The notes under the pieces are model-generated. The model was not told the origin of the DNA. It searched no databases and was given only the letters and a program-made list of their open reading frames with translations. A program made the translations under genes and the position numbers. From contig NZ_CAMIBP010000005.1 in the NCBI RefSeq assembly GCF_946223165.1, positions 34,550-98,549 on the forward strand: DNA of 64,000 bases. The letters run 5' to 3'. Each line of letters starts with the position of its first letter. Within the stretch, counting starts at the first letter, position 1. Of the stretch, positions 9,086-18,508 are shown in pieces. The DNA is from an uncultured Corynebacterium sp. (GTDB lineage: Bacteria > Actinomycetota > Actinomycetes > Mycobacteriales > Mycobacteriaceae).

Positions 9086-9895
9086 ATGCGTAGCTTTGAC
9101 ACTTTTCCCCACAATGGTTTCAATTTCCCCTTTGGGGAGCGCTCCGGCGATCGCCCTGGAGGACACTTTGGACGCCGCGGCGACCATCCCCAGCACCCCG
9201 GTCGCCACGGTGGACCCCACGGCGGGTTCCCACCCGAATTCGGCCCCGGCTTCAGGCCCGATCCCCGCATGGGCGAACTCTTTGGACACGGTCGCGGCAA
9301 GGGACGCGGCGGGCGCGCAGGCCGCGGTGACCTGCGCACCGCCATCCTGCTCCTCCTCAACGAGGAGCCCATGCACGGCTATCAGCTCATGACCACCATC
9401 GGCGAGCGCACTGACGGCCACTGGACCCCCAGCCCCGGGGCCATCTACCCCACCATCAGCATGCTTGAGGACGAAGGCCTCATCGACATCACCAAGGAGG
9501 CGGGCCGCAAGCTCGCCACCATCACCGAAGCTGGTGCAGAGCTCGTTAAGCAGAAGTCTCAAGAGTGGGCAGACTTCTTCGCGGCCTATAAGCAGACCGC
9601 CGACAGCGAGACGCCGGGACCGGAAGAGCGCAACGGCGAGTTTCCCCCGTTTGGTCCCCCTCATCGACGCGGCGGACGCGGTCCTCAGGGCGGCCGTGGA
9701 CCCCGCGGAGGCGAAGGCCCCCGTAACGGGCGATTCTTTGGCAACCCTGAGCTCATGGAATCCGTCGGCGCCCTGGGCCAGGCGCTCTTCACACTCGACA
9801 CGGAACACACCGATGCGGCACGGGAGATCCTCGAACAGGCAATCGCGGACATCACCGCACTATCCAAGAACAACGGCACTCCCGACGAGGACTAA
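9086..9895 (+). CDS. PadR-family transcriptional regulator with long Gly/His/Pro-rich N-terminus
   Basis: The 269-residue protein has a winged-helix PadR domain at about residues 78-150 (LRTAILLLLNEEPMHGYQLM, then GAIYPTISMLEDEGLI). Before it are about 75 residues dominated by Gly, His, Pro, Arg and Phe, and a second low-complexity segment rich in Gly/Arg/Pro lies at about 180-215. A helical C-terminal dimerisation segment follows. Most PadR proteins begin with the winged helix, so these disordered flanks are unusual; the His-rich part could bind metal, but that is inference. A purine-rich ribosome site (AGAAAGAAG) precedes the ATG. The upstream dyads suggest autorepression. No target efflux gene lies next to it, only the divergent ptrB. 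Confidence 0.85.
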   Translation: MRSFDTFPHNGFNFPFGERSGDRPGGHFGRRGDHPQHPGRHGGPHGGFPPEFGPGFRPDPRMGELFGHGRGKGRGGRAGRGDLRTAILLLLNEEPMHGYQLMTTIGERTDGHWTPSPGAIYPTISMLEDEGLIDITKEAGRKLATITEAGAELVKQKSQEWADFFAAYKQTADSETPGPEERNGEFPPFGPPHRRGGRGPQGGRGPRGGEGPRNGRFFGNPELMESVGALGQALFTLDTEHTDAAREILEQAIADITALSKNNGTPDED

Positions 9896-9953
9896 TAATC
9901 ACCATCCGGCAAGCAGCGATCCCCTGCCTCCTCCACGGTTTCGCTCAGCACAG

Positions 9954-10003
9954 ACGCCGACGAGCCACCCCATTCTTCATGGATTGAGGTGGCCCTTCGG
10001 CGT
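9954..10003. terminator. Possible terminator hairpin, padR/purC convergent end
   Basis: An imperfect stem (ACGCCGA..GCCACC pairing with GGTGGC..TCGGCGT) lies between the convergent padR and purC genes. There is no clear T-run, so efficiency is doubtful. The rest of 9896-10059 shows no gene. Confidence 0.4.
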
Positions 10004-10059
10004 TGCGTCAACGCTACCCGACTGCTGCGCCGGCGCCGGCACACATGTGTGCGGATTAT

Positions 10060-10944
<885 letters not shown>

Positions 10945-11014
10945 GACAGAAAGCATATCGCAGCCTAGACTCAGTCACGTTGTTTCTCTCCCTCGGACCA
11001 AGGAGCTCTTTCTC

Positions 11015-11893
11015 TTGCGCACCCGCCTCACCGCAGCCCTGACCGCCTCCGCCGTCGCCATCAGCGCGCTCACCGTTCCGCAGGCCGGTGCCGCTCCCCT
11101 CCTGGAGATCCGCCAGTCGCAGCATGGGCAGTACCTGTGCACCGTCGAACACGACTCCGCTAGCACCGCGGCCGCCGAGGCACTGACGGACGCCTACACC
11201 GCCACGCTGCAGAAGGCATCCGCCGCCGTCCAGGCTTCCTACCCGCAGTACGAGGGCGTCTTCTCTGCGGTCACCGCCGCCGTAACGCCCACGACGATGA
11301 CCAAGCTGACCCAGTTCAGCGCACTGTCCGCCCAGATGAAGAAGGACGGCTACACGGACCAAGACATCCTCGCCATCGTCCTTGGCGCTTCCAACCCCAG
11401 TGCGCTTATCCAGGCCAACCTCACGCAAACGCTGCTGGATTCGCCGGAAGCCTCCATCAACCGAGCCAATGCACTGGCCAACCAGACGTCCACCACGCCT
11501 CGCGCACCGCTGCTGTCCGACGGCTCCACGTACAGCTCAAAGTTCCGCAGCGCGCTGCGTAGCGCGGAAGCGGAGACCGATCTCGCCTCCGCTATCGCCG
11601 CTTTCGATGCGGAGGCCGGCAACGCCGCCATGGCCGCTCTGTGGCAGGACTGCGTCACCGAGCTGCAGGCCAAGGGCATGACCCTGGGTGAGCAGGACGT
11701 GCCGGAGATCGAGGTGCCCGTCAACGGCGGCGGCACCGGCGGCGGCTCGTCTATCCTGGGCAACTCGTCCGTGGTCATCATCGCCGGTATCCTCGCCGTC
11801 TCGGTTCTCACTGTTGGCGCCGCCTACGTCGCCAACGGCGGCCTGGCGAACGGCCTTCCCAACCTGGCTCTCCCCTTCCCCCTCGGCGCCTAA
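11015..11893 (+). CDS. Exported membrane-anchored protein of unknown function
   Basis: I do not recognise the family. The TTG at 11015 is preferred because AGGAG at 11001-11005 sits 9 bp before it and it begins a normal signal peptide (RTRLTAALTASAVAISALTVPQAGA). Upstream ATGs would overlap the divergent purC start. The mature part (about 200 residues) is Ala-rich and mostly helical, with two cysteines (LCTVEH and LWQDCV) that could pair. A Gly-rich linker (NGGGTGGGSS) and a hydrophobic segment (SSVVIIAGILAVSVLTVGAA) near the C-terminus suggest anchoring in the membrane or mycomembrane. It sits alone between purC and purB. Confidence 0.75.
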   Translation: MRTRLTAALTASAVAISALTVPQAGAAPLLEIRQSQHGQYLCTVEHDSASTAAAEALTDAYTATLQKASAAVQASYPQYEGVFSAVTAAVTPTTMTKLTQFSALSAQMKKDGYTDQDILAIVLGASNPSALIQANLTQTLLDSPEASINRANALANQTSTTPRAPLLSDGSTYSSKFRSALRSAEAETDLASAIAAFDAEAGNAAMAALWQDCVTELQAKGMTLGEQDVPEIEVPVNGGGTGGGSSILGNSSVVIIAGILAVSVLTVGAAYVANGGLANGLPNLALPFPLGA

Positions 11894-11936
11894 AGCGCCC
11901 GCGGGAATCACCCCACGGGGATAGACCCATGGGGGT

Positions 11937-11958
11937 GGATCAGCCGTGCGGCTGATCC
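11937..11958. terminator. Bidirectional terminator hairpin
   Basis: A 9-bp perfect stem GGATCAGCC / GGCTGATCC with a 4-nt loop lies between the convergent exported-protein gene and purB. T-runs are weak on both sides. Confidence 0.65.
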
Positions 11959-11970
11959 GGGTTGAATTCT

Positions 11971-13401
11971 CTAGAGGATGTCGCCCGGGGTGTAGGCGGC
12001 AGCCTGCGGGTGCTGATCCGCGAGCGCCTTGATACGGCCAAGGATCTGGGCGACTTGGGACTCGGCCGCGCCGATGAAGGCGTGCTTGTCCGCGAGCGCC
12101 GCGTCGAGATCCTCAGCGGACATCGGCAGGCGATCGTCGGCGGCAAGGCGCGCGATAAGATCCTGCTCACCGCCGTTTTCACGCATGTTGAGCGCGACGG
12201 CCACGGCGTTTTCCTTAATGACCTCGTGTGCGGTCTCACGGCCCACACCGGCGCGGACAGCCGCCATAAGGATGCGGGTGGTGGCCAGGAACGGCAGGTA
12301 GCGCTCCAGCTCGCGGTCGATCATGGCTGGGAAGGCGCCGAACTCAGCCAGGACGGTGAGGAAAGTCTCGAACTGGCCGTCGATGGCGAAGAACGCATCC
12401 GGCAGGGCCACGCGGCGCACGACCGAGCAGAACACGTCGCCCTCGTTCCACTGCTGGCCCGACAGGTCCGCCACCATGGTGAGGTAGCCGCGAAGGATGA
12501 CCTGGAAACCGCACACGCGCTCGCACGAGCGGGCGTTCATTTTGTGCGGCATGGCAGAAGAACCGACCTGGCCCTCCTTGAAGCCCTCGGTCACGGTCTC
12601 GTTGCCCGCCATGAGGCGGATGGTTGTGGCCAACGAGGAGGGGCCGGAGCCCAGCTCCACCAGAGCGGAGACGGCATCGAAGTCGAGGGAGCGCGGGTAC
12701 ACCTGGCCCACCGAGTTGAAGACGCGACTAAAGCCCAGGTGATCCGCAATGCGGGTCTCGAGCGCCGCGAGCTTATCCTCGGAGCCGCCCATGAGGTCGA
12801 GCATGTCCTGAGAGGTGCCCATCGGGCCCTTGATGCCGCGCAGCGGGTAGCGGGCCAGCAGCGCCTCGACGCGCTCGATACCCAGCAGCATCTCATCGGC
12901 CGCCGAGGCAAAGCGCTTGCCCAGCGTGGTGGCCTGGGCGGCGACGTTGTGGGAGCGGCCGGCCATGACCAGAGTCTGGTACTGGGCCGCGCGCTCGCCG
13001 ATGCGGCTCACCACGGCGATGCCCTTGTCGCGCACGAGCTCAAGGGAGCGCAGGATCTGCAGCTGCTCCACGTTCTCGGTGAGATCGCGCGAGGTCATGC
13101 CCTTGTGGATGTGCTCGTAGCCCGCCAGATCATTGAACTCCTCGATGCGGGCCTTGACGTCGTGGCGGGTCACTCGCTCGCGCTCGGCGATGGACGCCAG
13201 ATCCACCTGGTCCACGACGGCCTCGTAGGCAGAGATGGCCTCTGCCGGGATGTCGACGCCCAGATCCTTCTGGGCCTTCATGACGGCGATCCACAACTCA
13301 CGCTCGAGGATGATCTTGTGCTCCGGGGACCAGATCTCGGCCATCGCCGGAGATGCGTAGCGCGCGGACAGGACGTTGGAAATATTCTTCTTTTCAGCCA
13401 C
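11971..13401 (-). CDS. purB: Adenylosuccinate lyase
   Basis: The 476-residue homotetrameric lyase cleaves both SAICAR and adenylosuccinate. The fumarase-superfamily signature GSSAMPHKMN is present near residue 295, with the active-site His segment MAGRSHNVAAQATTLGKR near 150 and TSRDLTEN near 100. It reads from a GTG at 13401 (AEKKNISNVLS); an internal ATG at AEIWSPEH would remove the conserved start. No strong ribosome site is visible. It follows purD on the same strand with a hairpin between them, so it may have its own promoter. Confidence 0.94.
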   Translation of the reverse strand: MAEKKNISNVLSARYASPAMAEIWSPEHKIILERELWIAVMKAQKDLGVDIPAEAISAYEAVVDQVDLASIAERERVTRHDVKARIEEFNDLAGYEHIHKGMTSRDLTENVEQLQILRSLELVRDKGIAVVSRIGERAAQYQTLVMAGRSHNVAAQATTLGKRFASAADEMLLGIERVEALLARYPLRGIKGPMGTSQDMLDLMGGSEDKLAALETRIADHLGFSRVFNSVGQVYPRSLDFDAVSALVELGSGPSSLATTIRLMAGNETVTEGFKEGQVGSSAMPHKMNARSCERVCGFQVILRGYLTMVADLSGQQWNEGDVFCSVVRRVALPDAFFAIDGQFETFLTVLAEFGAFPAMIDRELERYLPFLATTRILMAAVRAGVGRETAHEVIKENAVAVALNMRENGGEQDLIARLAADDRLPMSAEDLDAALADKHAFIGAAESQVAQILGRIKALADQHPQAAAYTPGDIL

Positions 13402-13446
13402 GAAAGCTCATTATTCCATGTAGCCGCCCCGACCACGCAGTTTTAA

Positions 13447-13473
13447 CCCCGTGGGGCCTATCGCTCCACGGGG
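13447..13473. terminator. Hairpin between purD and purB
   Basis: Stem CCCCGTGG / CCACGGGG (8 bp, 11-nt loop) lies 69 bp downstream of the purD stop on the minus strand. The following TTAAAA is a poor T-tract, so partial read-through into purB is plausible. Confidence 0.5.
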
Positions 13474-13541
13474 CATTGCCGACCTGCGACCCAGCGGGGA
13501 TTAGCTGGCCTTCGATGCGGGTGAGATGTGGTTGGATGCCG

Positions 13542-14819
13542 CTAGATGCTGATGCGCCCCTCGAGCGCGGCCAGGCCGATGTCCTTGCGGTAGAAGCCAC
13601 CCGGCATGTCGATGCCGTCGAGGACGGCATAGGCCGCCGCACGGGCATCGGCCAGCGAGGCGCCCTGACCCAAGACATTGAGAACGCGGCCGCCATTGGC
13701 GACGAACTCGCCGGCGTCGTTCTGCGCGGTGCCGGCGTGAAGCACCGTGATGGTGTCCGTAAGGTCGGCGCCAGATATGACGGCGCCCTTGACCGGGCTG
13801 GCCGGGTAACCTTCGGCGGCCAGCACGACGGTGACGGCGTAGCCGTCCGTCCACCGCAACGGCTCCAGCTGCGCGAGCTCGCCGGCGGCGGTGGCGTGCA
13901 GGGCTCGGGCCAGCGGGGACTCGAGCAGCGAAAGGACAGCCTGGGTCTCCGGATCGCCGAAGCGGCAGTTGAACTCCACCACGGCGGGGCCGTCCTGGCC
14001 CCACGCCAGGCCGGCGTACAGCAGGCCGGAGTACGGGGTTCCGCGGCGGACCATCTCGCGGGCCACGGGGACGCAGACCTCGTCCACGATGCGCTGAACG
14101 CCGTCGGCCGGCAGCCACGGCAGCGGGGTGTAGGCGCCCATGCCTCCGGTGTTCGGGCCCTCGTCGTTGTCGTAGGCGCGCTTGTGATCCTGCGCCGGCA
14201 GCAGCGGGACCACGGTCTCGCCATCGACGAGGCAGAACAGAGAGACCTCCGGGCCATCAAGGAAGGACTCAAGGAGCACCGGGTTTCCGGCAGCGAGCAC
14301 GTCATCCACGTGGGCGCGCGCGGCCGCGCGGTCATCGGTCACCACGACACCCTTGCCGCCGGCCAGGCCGTCATCCTTGACCACGTAGTGCGGCCCGAAA
14401 TTGTCGAGAGCGGCCTCAATGGCGGCATCGTCAGCGCCCGGCAGGATCTGCTCCGCGCGGGCGGTCTTCACGCCGGCGGCCTCCATGACATCCTTGGCGA
14501 ACTTCTTGGAGCCCTCGATCTGGGCGGCGGCCTGCGACGGGCCGAACACCAGAATGCCGTTGTCACGCAGGACGTCCGCCACGCCTGCCACGAGCGGGAC
14601 CTCGGGGCCGACGACGACGAGCTCGGCGCCCACCTGCTGAGCTACCTCGAGCATGCGGTCCGGATTATCGACCTGGGAGTACTCCGGGTGCACGGTGGCG
14701 ATGTCGGCGAATGCCGGGGAGCCCGGCGCGACGTGAAGTTCGGTGGTCAGGGAATCGGCCGCCAGGCCTTTGAGCAGGGCGTGTTCGCGGCCGCCCGAGC
14801 CGATGACAAGAATGTGCAT
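13542..14819 (-). CDS. purD: Phosphoribosylamine-glycine ligase (GAR synthetase)
   Basis: The 425-residue ATP-grasp enzyme makes GAR from phosphoribosylamine, glycine and ATP. It starts MHILVIGSGGREHALLKGLA, the typical N-terminus, and this fixes the ATG at 14819 rather than the longer in-frame openings. The ATP-grasp core contains VVKDDGLAGGKGVVV and the metal/ATP site VVEFNCRFGDPETQ. Length is normal. It is divergent from the HIT-family gene, with 34 bp between starts, so the two share a very compact promoter region. Confidence 0.95.
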   Translation of the reverse strand: MHILVIGSGGREHALLKGLAADSLTTELHVAPGSPAFADIATVHPEYSQVDNPDRMLEVAQQVGAELVVVGPEVPLVAGVADVLRDNGILVFGPSQAAAQIEGSKKFAKDVMEAAGVKTARAEQILPGADDAAIEAALDNFGPHYVVKDDGLAGGKGVVVTDDRAAARAHVDDVLAAGNPVLLESFLDGPEVSLFCLVDGETVVPLLPAQDHKRAYDNDEGPNTGGMGAYTPLPWLPADGVQRIVDEVCVPVAREMVRRGTPYSGLLYAGLAWGQDGPAVVEFNCRFGDPETQAVLSLLESPLARALHATAAGELAQLEPLRWTDGYAVTVVLAAEGYPASPVKGAVISGADLTDTITVLHAGTAQNDAGEFVANGGRVLNVLGQGASLADARAAAYAVLDGIDMPGGFYRKDIGLAALEGRISI

Positions 14820-14853
14820 GCCGTCTATCTTAACGGCCTGTAGGGTGTAGTCC

Positions 14854-15279
14854 ATGTCTTCTGTATTCACCAAGATCATCGAGGGCGAGCTGCCCGGACG
14901 CTTTGTCTTCCGCGACGACCGCGTCGTGGCCTTCCTCTCCATCGAGCCGCTGCGCTACGGCCACACCCTCGTCGTCCCCGTCCAGGAAGTGGACAAGTGG
15001 ACCGACCTGGACGACGACACGTGGGCCTATCTCAACCAGATCGCCAAGGAGGTGGGCAACGCCGTCAAGACCGCGTTCAGCTCCGAGCGGGCCGGCTACA
15101 TCATCGCCGGTTTCGACGTGCCGCACACCCACATCCACATCTTCCCCACGGACAAGATGAGTGAGTACGACTTCAAGAGCTGCTTCGCTGCCGACGCTAC
15201 TGATGCCGCCGCCATGGATGAGGCTGCCACCCGCATCCGCCAGCACCTCGGCACTGACGACGACGGCTACCGCCGCTAA
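14854..15279 (+). CDS. HIT-family nucleotide hydrolase
   Basis: The 141-residue protein carries the HIT motif HTHIHIF at about residues 91-97, and the N-terminal strand CxxI-type opening is replaced by VFTKIIEGELPGR. HIT proteins hydrolyse adenosine phosphoramidates or dinucleoside polyphosphates in the cytosol. Its place next to purD is conserved in corynebacteria as I recall, but a link to purine metabolism is only inference. A strong terminator follows. Confidence 0.9.
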   Translation: MSSVFTKIIEGELPGRFVFRDDRVVAFLSIEPLRYGHTLVVPVQEVDKWTDLDDDTWAYLNQIAKEVGNAVKTAFSSERAGYIIAGFDVPHTHIHIFPTDKMSEYDFKSCFAADATDAAAMDEAATRIRQHLGTDDDGYRR

Positions 15280-15306
15280 CCTCGCCCGGCCCCGGCCACA
15301 TGCATC

Positions 15307-15340
15307 GGCGCCCGTCACCACATCTGGTGGTGCGGGCGCC
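15307..15340 (+). terminator. Intrinsic terminator of the HIT gene
   Basis: GGCGCCCG..ACCAC pairs with GTGGT..GGGCGCC and is followed by TTTGTATGT. Confidence 0.85.
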
Positions 15341-15354
15341 TTTGTATGTCATAG

Positions 15355-15431
15355 CTTCCTATACAGATACGCTTTTCCGCGAAGCGCGACCTGGGAAAAT
15401 GCCCGCGGAGATCCGCTACTTGTATAGGAAG
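15355..15431. repeat. 77-bp inverted-repeat element, cruciform-like
   Basis: CTTCCTATACA (15355-15365) and its exact complement TGTATAGGAAG (15421-15431) flank 55 bp that contain an inner inverted pair TTTTCC (15373-15378) / GGAAAA (15394-15399). No target-site duplication is obvious. It lies just beyond the HIT terminator and just downstream of the convergent kinase gene. It could be a small mobile palindrome or an RNA-level terminator for the kinase; the sequence alone does not decide. Confidence 0.6.
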
Positions 15432-15458
15432 TCCAGCGGTGTTCGGTAGCGTGCGGTC

Positions 15459-16868
15459 TTAAGCCTCCAGCGCGGGCAGCGCGACGGTGAACGTAGACCC
15501 CTTGCCTTCTTCCGAGACCACGGAGATGGTACCGCCGTGCTGCTCAACCAGGGACTTGGTGATGGCCAGGCCCAGGCCGGAGCCGCCGGTGTCGCGGGTG
15601 CGCGAGGTGTCCGCGCGATAAAAGCGCTCAAAGATGTGCGCGGCGTCAGTGGGATTCATGCCCTTGCCGTCATCGATGACGTCGACGTAGACGAAGCCGG
15701 AGGCCTTGCGCAGCTGCAGTGTGACGCTGGCGTCATCGCCGCCGTGGCGGATGCCGTTGGACACGAGGTTAAGGAGCACCTGGTGCAAGCGGTCCGGATC
15801 ACCCTTGACTAGAGGGATGGAGTCCGCCTGGTTGCGCACGTTGATGGCGCGGCCGGCGAAGGCGGCGCGCGCGGAGGAACCGACGGACAAAGACAGCTCC
15901 AGCATGTCCACGGTGTGCATCTCTAGGCGGTTGCCTTCGGCGCGCGTGAGTGCCAGCAGGTCCTCAACGAGCAGGGACATGCGCTTGGACTCGGAATCGA
16001 TCTTGGAGAAGACCATGTCCACGTCGTCGGTGGCACCTGACCGGTAGAGCTCCGTGTATCCACGCAGGGACGTCAACGGGGTGCGCAGCTCGTGCGAGGC
16101 GTCGCCGACGAAGCGGCGCATCTGCTCCTCCTTGTCCTGCGCGGTCTCCACGGACTCTTGCAGGCGCCCCAGCATGATGTTGAGCGCTCGGGACAGCTGG
16201 CCCACCTCGGTGTGCTCCGGCCATGACGGGACACGCTTGTCGAGGTCACCGGCGGCGATCTCCGCAGCGGTTTTCTCCACCTCGCGCAGGGGCCGAAGCG
16301 CCCTGCGCGTCACGGCGGCGCCGACAAGGGCGACGAGCACAAGGACCGCCGCTGAAATCATGATCTGGATGGTGGCGAGGCCGTTGAGCTGTTGGTTCTC
16401 GCGGGACACTTGGCGGGCGACGACGAGCACGGTGCCGTCGTCGAGCTGGCGGGCGACGGCGCGCCACTGCCCCTGAATCTCCTGCAATCCCTCTTCGCCG
16501 CTCCGCGTCACTGCCTTGACGGTCCGGGGGCTGCCGTCAATGGGCAGGCCGCCGATGTCCGGCATGGACTGCTGATCAATGCCGACGATCTGCATCGTGC
16601 TGGTGGATTGGAACGCCACGACGAAGTAGTCCGACGGCAGGCGGCGCGACACGGTCTCACCGAGGAGCGCCTCATCGCGGGCCCAGCCGTGCATGGCGCC
16701 GTCCAAGTCCTTGTCCACCTGGTCGTAGATGACCTGACGCATGACGGCGTTAACCGCCAGGGAGGCCGAGGAGAGGCCGAGGAAGGACACGGCCACGATG
16801 AGGATGACGAGCCACACGCGCAGCGGAAGGGCTTTGGGAAGGTTGCGCGGGATCGTCAGTTTCTTCAT
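15459..16868 (-). CDS. phoS: Two-component sensor histidine kinase, PhoR/PhoS type
   Basis: The 469-residue membrane kinase has one transmembrane helix near residues 17-40, an extracytoplasmic sensor of about 130 residues, a second helix near 170-190, a HAMP domain (RALRPLREVEKTAAEIAAGDL), then the H-box DASHELRTPLTSLRGYTE and ATPase motifs (NLVSNGIRHGG, DDGKGMNP, GGSGLGLAITKSLV). It lies 27 bp downstream of its response regulator. By order and similarity of the regulator to M. tuberculosis PhoP I take it as the phosphate-starvation pair called PhoS/PhoR in C. glutamicum. The naming rests on memory of synteny, not on a search. Confidence 0.85.
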   Translation of the reverse strand: MKKLTIPRNLPKALPLRVWLVILIVAVSFLGLSSASLAVNAVMRQVIYDQVDKDLDGAMHGWARDEALLGETVSRRLPSDYFVVAFQSTSTMQIVGIDQQSMPDIGGLPIDGSPRTVKAVTRSGEEGLQEIQGQWRAVARQLDDGTVLVVARQVSRENQQLNGLATIQIMISAAVLVLVALVGAAVTRRALRPLREVEKTAAEIAAGDLDKRVPSWPEHTEVGQLSRALNIMLGRLQESVETAQDKEEQMRRFVGDASHELRTPLTSLRGYTELYRSGATDDVDMVFSKIDSESKRMSLLVEDLLALTRAEGNRLEMHTVDMLELSLSVGSSARAAFAGRAINVRNQADSIPLVKGDPDRLHQVLLNLVSNGIRHGGDDASVTLQLRKASGFVYVDVIDDGKGMNPTDAAHIFERFYRADTSRTRDTGGSGLGLAITKSLVEQHGGTISVVSEEGKGSTFTVALPALEA

Positions 16869-16895
16869 AGACACAGGGCAGCTGCCTTGCGCCCG

Positions 16896-17606
16896 CTACG
16901 CGCGCGGCATGCGCAGGACGTAGCCCACGCCGCGGACGGTGTGAATGAGCGGAGTGTCGCCCGTATCAATCTTGCGGCGCAGGTAGGAAATGTAGGACTC
17001 CACCACGTTGCCGTCACCGCCGAAGTCGTAGTGCCACACGTTGTCCAGGATCTTGGACTTGGAGAGCACGACCTCCTTGTTCTGCATGAGGTAGCGCAGG
17101 AGGTTGAACTCCGTGGGCGAGAGCTCGATGATCTTGCCGCCCTTGGTGACCTCGTGGGTGTCATCGTTAAGGGTGAGGTCCGCGTACGTCATCGTGGCGT
17201 CACCGTGCGTGTCATCTACCGCGGCTCCGCGGCGCAGGATGACGCGGAGGCGGGTAATGACCTCTTCCAGGCTGAACGGCTTGGTGACGTAGTCATCCGC
17301 GCCGATGGTCAGGCCGTGAATGCGCTGATCCACGGAGTCCTTGGCGGTGAGGTACAGCACCGGGCCGTCGAGGCCCTCCTGGCGCAGCTTGCCCAGCAGC
17401 TCAAAGCCGTCCATGCCAGGCATCATGACGTCCATGATGTAGGCGTCCGGGTTAATCTCGCGCGCGATGCGCAGCGCCTCGGTGCCGGAGTTGGCGGTGT
17501 GTACGTCGAATCCCTGGAACTTGAGGGACACGGTGAGCAGCTCCACAATGTTGGGCTCATCGTCGACGACGAGGACCGTCGTATTTTCGTTGTGCTTATC
17601 GTCCAT
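16896..17606 (-). CDS. phoR: OmpR/PhoP-family response regulator
   Basis: The 236-residue protein has a receiver domain with the acidic pair DDE at residues 15-17, phospho-acceptor Asp59 in MDVMMPGMDG and the switch lysine in VTKPFSLEE, followed by a winged-helix DNA-binding domain (ELSPTEFNLLRYLM, VESYISYLRRKID, IHTVRGVGYVLR). The sequence is very close to what I remember of M. tuberculosis PhoP. In C. glutamicum the orthologue (PhoR) activates phosphate-starvation genes. A PhoX-type phosphatase occurs at 58 kb in this window, a plausible but unproven target. GGAAGG precedes the ATG. Confidence 0.88.
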   Translation of the reverse strand: MDDKHNENTTVLVVDDEPNIVELLTVSLKFQGFDVHTANSGTEALRIAREINPDAYIMDVMMPGMDGFELLGKLRQEGLDGPVLYLTAKDSVDQRIHGLTIGADDYVTKPFSLEEVITRLRVILRRGAAVDDTHGDATMTYADLTLNDDTHEVTKGGKIIELSPTEFNLLRYLMQNKEVVLSKSKILDNVWHYDFGGDGNVVESYISYLRRKIDTGDTPLIHTVRGVGYVLRMPRA

Positions 17607-17715
17607 GGGGTGAGAAGACCTTCCTTTTAGCGTGCTGCACGCTAGTGTGCCACCCAGCCTATCGAAGCCACTGGGGAAAGTCTGGACGTTTGCTGTAAGC
17701 GCCCGGCGCGATCGC

Positions 17716-18501
17716 TTATCCCCAGGTTACTGTCGACAGATCTAGCCCCTCGGCCGCGGCTTGGGCCTCGACGAAGTCCCGCAGCAGCGGCGCATTGCCG
17801 TGGTAGGTCTCGTTGAAGCGCTCATCCGCGCAATACATACGGGCGAGCACAACCTGCTTGGAGCGGGTGGTGTCGTACCAGCGGGCGATAGTGGCGAAAT
17901 GAGCGTCCACCACCTCGCGGGCGCGGTCGGTGCCGAGCTCAACGCCGTCGGCCGCGGCGGCATCGAGCAGCGCGACGAAGTCCTCGTGCTGCGCCTTCGC
18001 GTCAGCCCAATCCTGGGCGCTCATGTTCCTCTGCACCTGGGCCGATTGCGCCCACTCGTCGGTGCCACCCCAGCGGGAATCGGCTTCCTCCTGGTAGGCG
18101 AGCCAGTCCTCGCCCAGGGCTTCGATTTTCTTCTCCACGGACTTCTTTTCCATGGTGGTCTCCTTGTCTTTGAGCAGTGCATCGACGGCCCGCAGCATCG
18201 CGTCCACCTCACCGCGCCGCGCCACGAGGGCGGCGCGTTGAGCACGCAGACGGGCGGCGGCATCGGCAGGCGCAGCGTCGAGCAAAGCAGGGATGTCCCG
18301 GAGCTCGACGCCAGCGCCGCGATAGATAAGGATGTCCATGCCGCGCTGCAGATCGTCGTCGGTGTAGAGCCGGTGATCCCCCATCGTCCGCCACTCGGGG
18401 CTCAAGATCCCCAGATGGTCCCAGTGCCGCAGAGTGCGGGTGGTGACTTTGAGGACCTCCGCGGCCTCGCCGATGGTGTACACGGGGTTGTTCGGGCTCA
18501 T
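17716..18501 (-). CDS. MerR-family regulator with TipAS ligand-binding domain
   Basis: The 261-residue protein has an N-terminal MerR helix-turn-helix (YTIGEAAEVLKVTTRTLRHW, then WRTMGDHRLYTDDDL), a dimerisation coiled coil at about residues 75-115, and a C-terminal TipAS/albicidin-binding type domain (about 120-261) ending in the conserved pattern MYCADERFNETYHG..FVEAQ. TipA-type proteins capture large thiopeptide-like compounds and then activate efflux or their own gene. The ATG at 18501 fits the domain start and gives a leaderless transcript from the promoter described next. The divergent neighbour is a PLP enzyme, so the regulated target other than itself is unclear. Confidence 0.88.
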   Translation of the reverse strand: MSPNNPVYTIGEAAEVLKVTTRTLRHWDHLGILSPEWRTMGDHRLYTDDDLQRGMDILIYRGAGVELRDIPALLDAAPADAAARLRAQRAALVARRGEVDAMLRAVDALLKDKETTMEKKSVEKKIEALGEDWLAYQEEADSRWGGTDEWAQSAQVQRNMSAQDWADAKAQHEDFVALLDAAAADGVELGTDRAREVVDAHFATIARWYDTTRSKQVVLARMYCADERFNETYHGNAPLLRDFVEAQAAAEGLDLSTVTWG

Positions 18502-18508
18502 GCCCCTG

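Noticed and set aside
15355..15431. Resemblance of TTCCTATAC to the yeast FRT half-site
   Set aside because: Only nine bases match, the spacing (55 bp) is wrong for FRT, and no recombinase gene is near; chance similarity.
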